A stretch of 64,000 nt of DNA, taken from the NCBI GenBank assembly GCA_035934995.1, contig DASYXI010000011.1, forward strand, positions 38,645-102,644, in the 5' to 3' direction. The position numbers were made by a program, and so were the translations under genes. The notes beneath the pieces were generated by a model. That model had not been told where the DNA came from. It saw nothing but the letters and a program-made list of their open reading frames with translations, and made no database searches. The stretch is from REEB95 sp035934995 (GTDB lineage Bacteria > Pseudomonadota > Alphaproteobacteria > ATCC43930 > CGMCC-115725). Of the stretch, positions 62,834 through 64,000 are shown one piece after another (position 1 is the stretch's first letter; every line of letters starts with the position of its first letter).

Positions 62834-63597
62834 AGAAGGCCATCGTAACCCTCAACATCGGGCAGCAATACCAGACCACCTGGCGCAACATCTGTCGGAA
62901 AGGCTGGCAGGCGTACTGCGAACGTCACGGATACGAGCTCGTCAATCTCGATAAGCGGCTGGACCCGTCAGATCGCGCCAATAAACGGTCGCCGGCGTGG
63001 CAGAAGCTCCTCATCCTGAGCCAGGATTGGTCTGCCGGCTACGATCGGATCGTCTGGGTAGATTCAGACATTGTGATCAATGCGACGGCACCTGACGTTA
63101 TCGATGACACACCGGAAGGCAAGATCGGTTGCACCGATGAGTTTGCCTACCCCACCGTTAAGGACCACAAGGCGATCATGACATCGGGGCGTATCCATCT
63201 CACGAGCGGCGATGCCACGGCTTTTCACACCTGCGTCGGGCTACCTGCCGCAAGCCACATCGTTCAGACTGGCGTCATGGTGCTCTCGCCGAAACATCAT
63301 CGGGAGCTGTTTGAGCACGTATACAGCACCTACGAAGACCCAGGCACCGACCGCTATTACGAGATGCGGTTCCTCTCGCATGAGGTTCAGAAGGCAAATC
63401 TACAGCACTGGATAAACCCCAAGTTCAATGCGCTGTTGATCTGGCTCGCCTTGGCCGACATCGTTAAGACCGGCCGGCAACCCACCAACAAGCTCGAGAT
63501 GGGGTACTTCCTGATGGAGCAGTTCTTCCGAAACTTCTTCATCCATTTCGGAGGGCATCAGGACTGGATGCAGATCGTTAGCTTCGTGGGTGGCTAA
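62830..63597 (+). CDS. Putative glycosyltransferase with DxD motif (GT34-like)
   Basis: 255 aa, GTG start with AGGAAGG upstream. The N-terminal half looks like a nucleotide-sugar transferase of the GMA12/MNN10 (GT34) or GT8 type: VTLNIGQQYQTTWRNICRKG, WQAYCERHGYELVNLD, SPAWQKLLIL and the metal-binding YDRIVWVDSDIVI. A later GVMVLSPKHHRELF segment also fits such folds. There is no signal peptide or membrane anchor. Acceptor and donor are unknown. Similar single genes occur in phage and islands; the position in an accessory-looking tail agrees with that. Confidence 0.6.
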   Translation: MKKAIVTLNIGQQYQTTWRNICRKGWQAYCERHGYELVNLDKRLDPSDRANKRSPAWQKLLILSQDWSAGYDRIVWVDSDIVINATAPDVIDDTPEGKIGCTDEFAYPTVKDHKAIMTSGRIHLTSGDATAFHTCVGLPAASHIVQTGVMVLSPKHHRELFEHVYSTYEDPGTDRYYEMRFLSHEVQKANLQHWINPKFNALLIWLALADIVKTGRQPTNKLEMGYFLMEQFFRNFFIHFGGHQDWMQIVSFVGG

Positions 63598-63737
63598 GCC
63601 CACAGATCTCAACGGCCGATTTTACGCAGATGCTGTCTGCCGCTCGCCCGGCGTAGCTCGATCGATACGGGTCGCAGCAGTTATTGGTATTTTCTGCCTC
63701 GAATACTGAATAAGTGACTGATTTTTCTAATTTTTTA

Positions 63738-63765
63738 TTGACAAAATCAAATAATAATCTATTGT
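63738..63765 (+). promoter_or_regulatory. Sigma70-like promoter in an AT-rich spacer
   Basis: A perfect TTGACA (63738-63743) and TATTGT (63760-63765) are separated by 16 bp, about 28 bp before the ATG of the terminal ORF. This is the strongest -35 box noticed in the window and lies in an unusually AT-rich stretch. Confidence 0.55.
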
Positions 63766-63792
63766 TCTCTCAGTAAAGAGGGAGATCAATAC

Positions 63793-64000
63793 ATGAGTAC
63801 CAAGATCCTTTACTTGCCGAAAGCGACCCACATCAAGATGTCCGTGGACAAGGCGATGCAGTGGCTCGCCGCCAAGGTCACGGATCCGGAAGGTGATCAG
63901 GTCGGCGCGCTGCAGATCATGCCGGTCGTGGAGGCGGTCGATGACCTGACCGATGCCGTTGGGCTGGTCGAAGCCATGGTCACGCTCTTTGAGCACCGGG
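63793..64000 (+). CDS. Hypothetical protein, 3' truncated by the window end
   Basis: 69 codons are visible from the ATG at 63793, with AGAGGGAG about 9 bp upstream. The product begins MSTKILYLPKATHIKMSVDK and continues as an acidic, helical protein (AVDDLTDAVGLVEAMVTLFEHR). No family is recognised. Preceded by its own strong promoter. Confidence 0.55.
   Translation, partial: MSTKILYLPKATHIKMSVDKAMQWLAAKVTDPEGDQVGALQIMPVVEAVDDLTDAVGLVEAMVTLFEHR

Overview
The window is GC-rich, gene-dense chromosomal DNA of an alphaproteobacterium, probably close to Rhodospirillales. Supporting evidence is a 39-aa aa3-type cytochrome oxidase subunit IV, a DUF2794 gene, hopanoid genes (hpnI, hpnJ, hpnM, hpnN) and the order rpsF-rpsR-rplI ... 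dnaB-alr-mlaE-mlaF-radA-cvpA-purF. The order assignment is inference; no rRNA or tRNA gene is present to check it.

Layout. 0-6 kb: end of a possible PadR regulator, then minus-strand SDR, CDF metal transporter, pdxH, an OmpA-type porin with its own terminator, mepA and an MFS exporter. 6.1-9.1 kb: purM-purN, a GT87-like membrane protein and the small oxidase subunit. 9.1-15 kb (minus): ndk, holC, pepA and two large polytopic membrane proteins that sit between pepA and lptF. 15.1-22.8 kb (plus): lptF-lptG-lptD-surA-pdxA-rsmA, the LPS-export and outer-membrane biogenesis operon. 22.8-29 kb (minus): gmk, yicC, mltG and the fatty-acid cluster fabF-acpP-fabG-fabD plus a small lipoprotein. 29.1-31 kb: a two-subunit Rieske ring-hydroxylating oxygenase. 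31-43.5 kb (plus): rpsF-rpsR-rplI, an aldo/keto reductase, cfa, dnaB, alr, mlaE-mlaF, radA, cvpA, purF and an SDR. 43.5-49.5 kb (minus): a PleC-like histidine kinase with a frameshifted N-terminus, a VOC extradiol dioxygenase, der, bamB and a YfgM-like TPR protein. 49.6-57 kb: DUF2794 and the hopanoid/lipid-transport genes hpnN, hpnJ-hpnI, mlaA and hpnM on alternating strands. 57-61.3 kb: ispA-xseB-deacetylase, a TAXI binding protein, DUF423 and yajQ. 61.25-64 kb: a 514-bp stretch without a convincing gene, then an accessory-looking tail with an unknown protein, an XRE regulator, a tiny ORF coupled to a DxD glycosyltransferase, and a truncated unknown gene behind an AT-rich promoter.

The dominant theme is the cell envelope: LPS export (LptF, LptG, LptD, SurA), barrel assembly (BamB), peptidoglycan remodelling (MltG, MepA, Alr), phospholipid transport (MlaE, MlaF, MlaA and the MlaC-like HpnM), hopanoid modification and transport, fatty-acid synthesis and cyclopropanation. 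Purine synthesis genes (purM, purN, purF) and translation/replication genes are interspersed. Most of the window is ordinary core genome. The least explained parts are the two membrane proteins between pepA and lptF, the disrupted kinase start, the split hopanoid locus and the terminal 2.7 kb.
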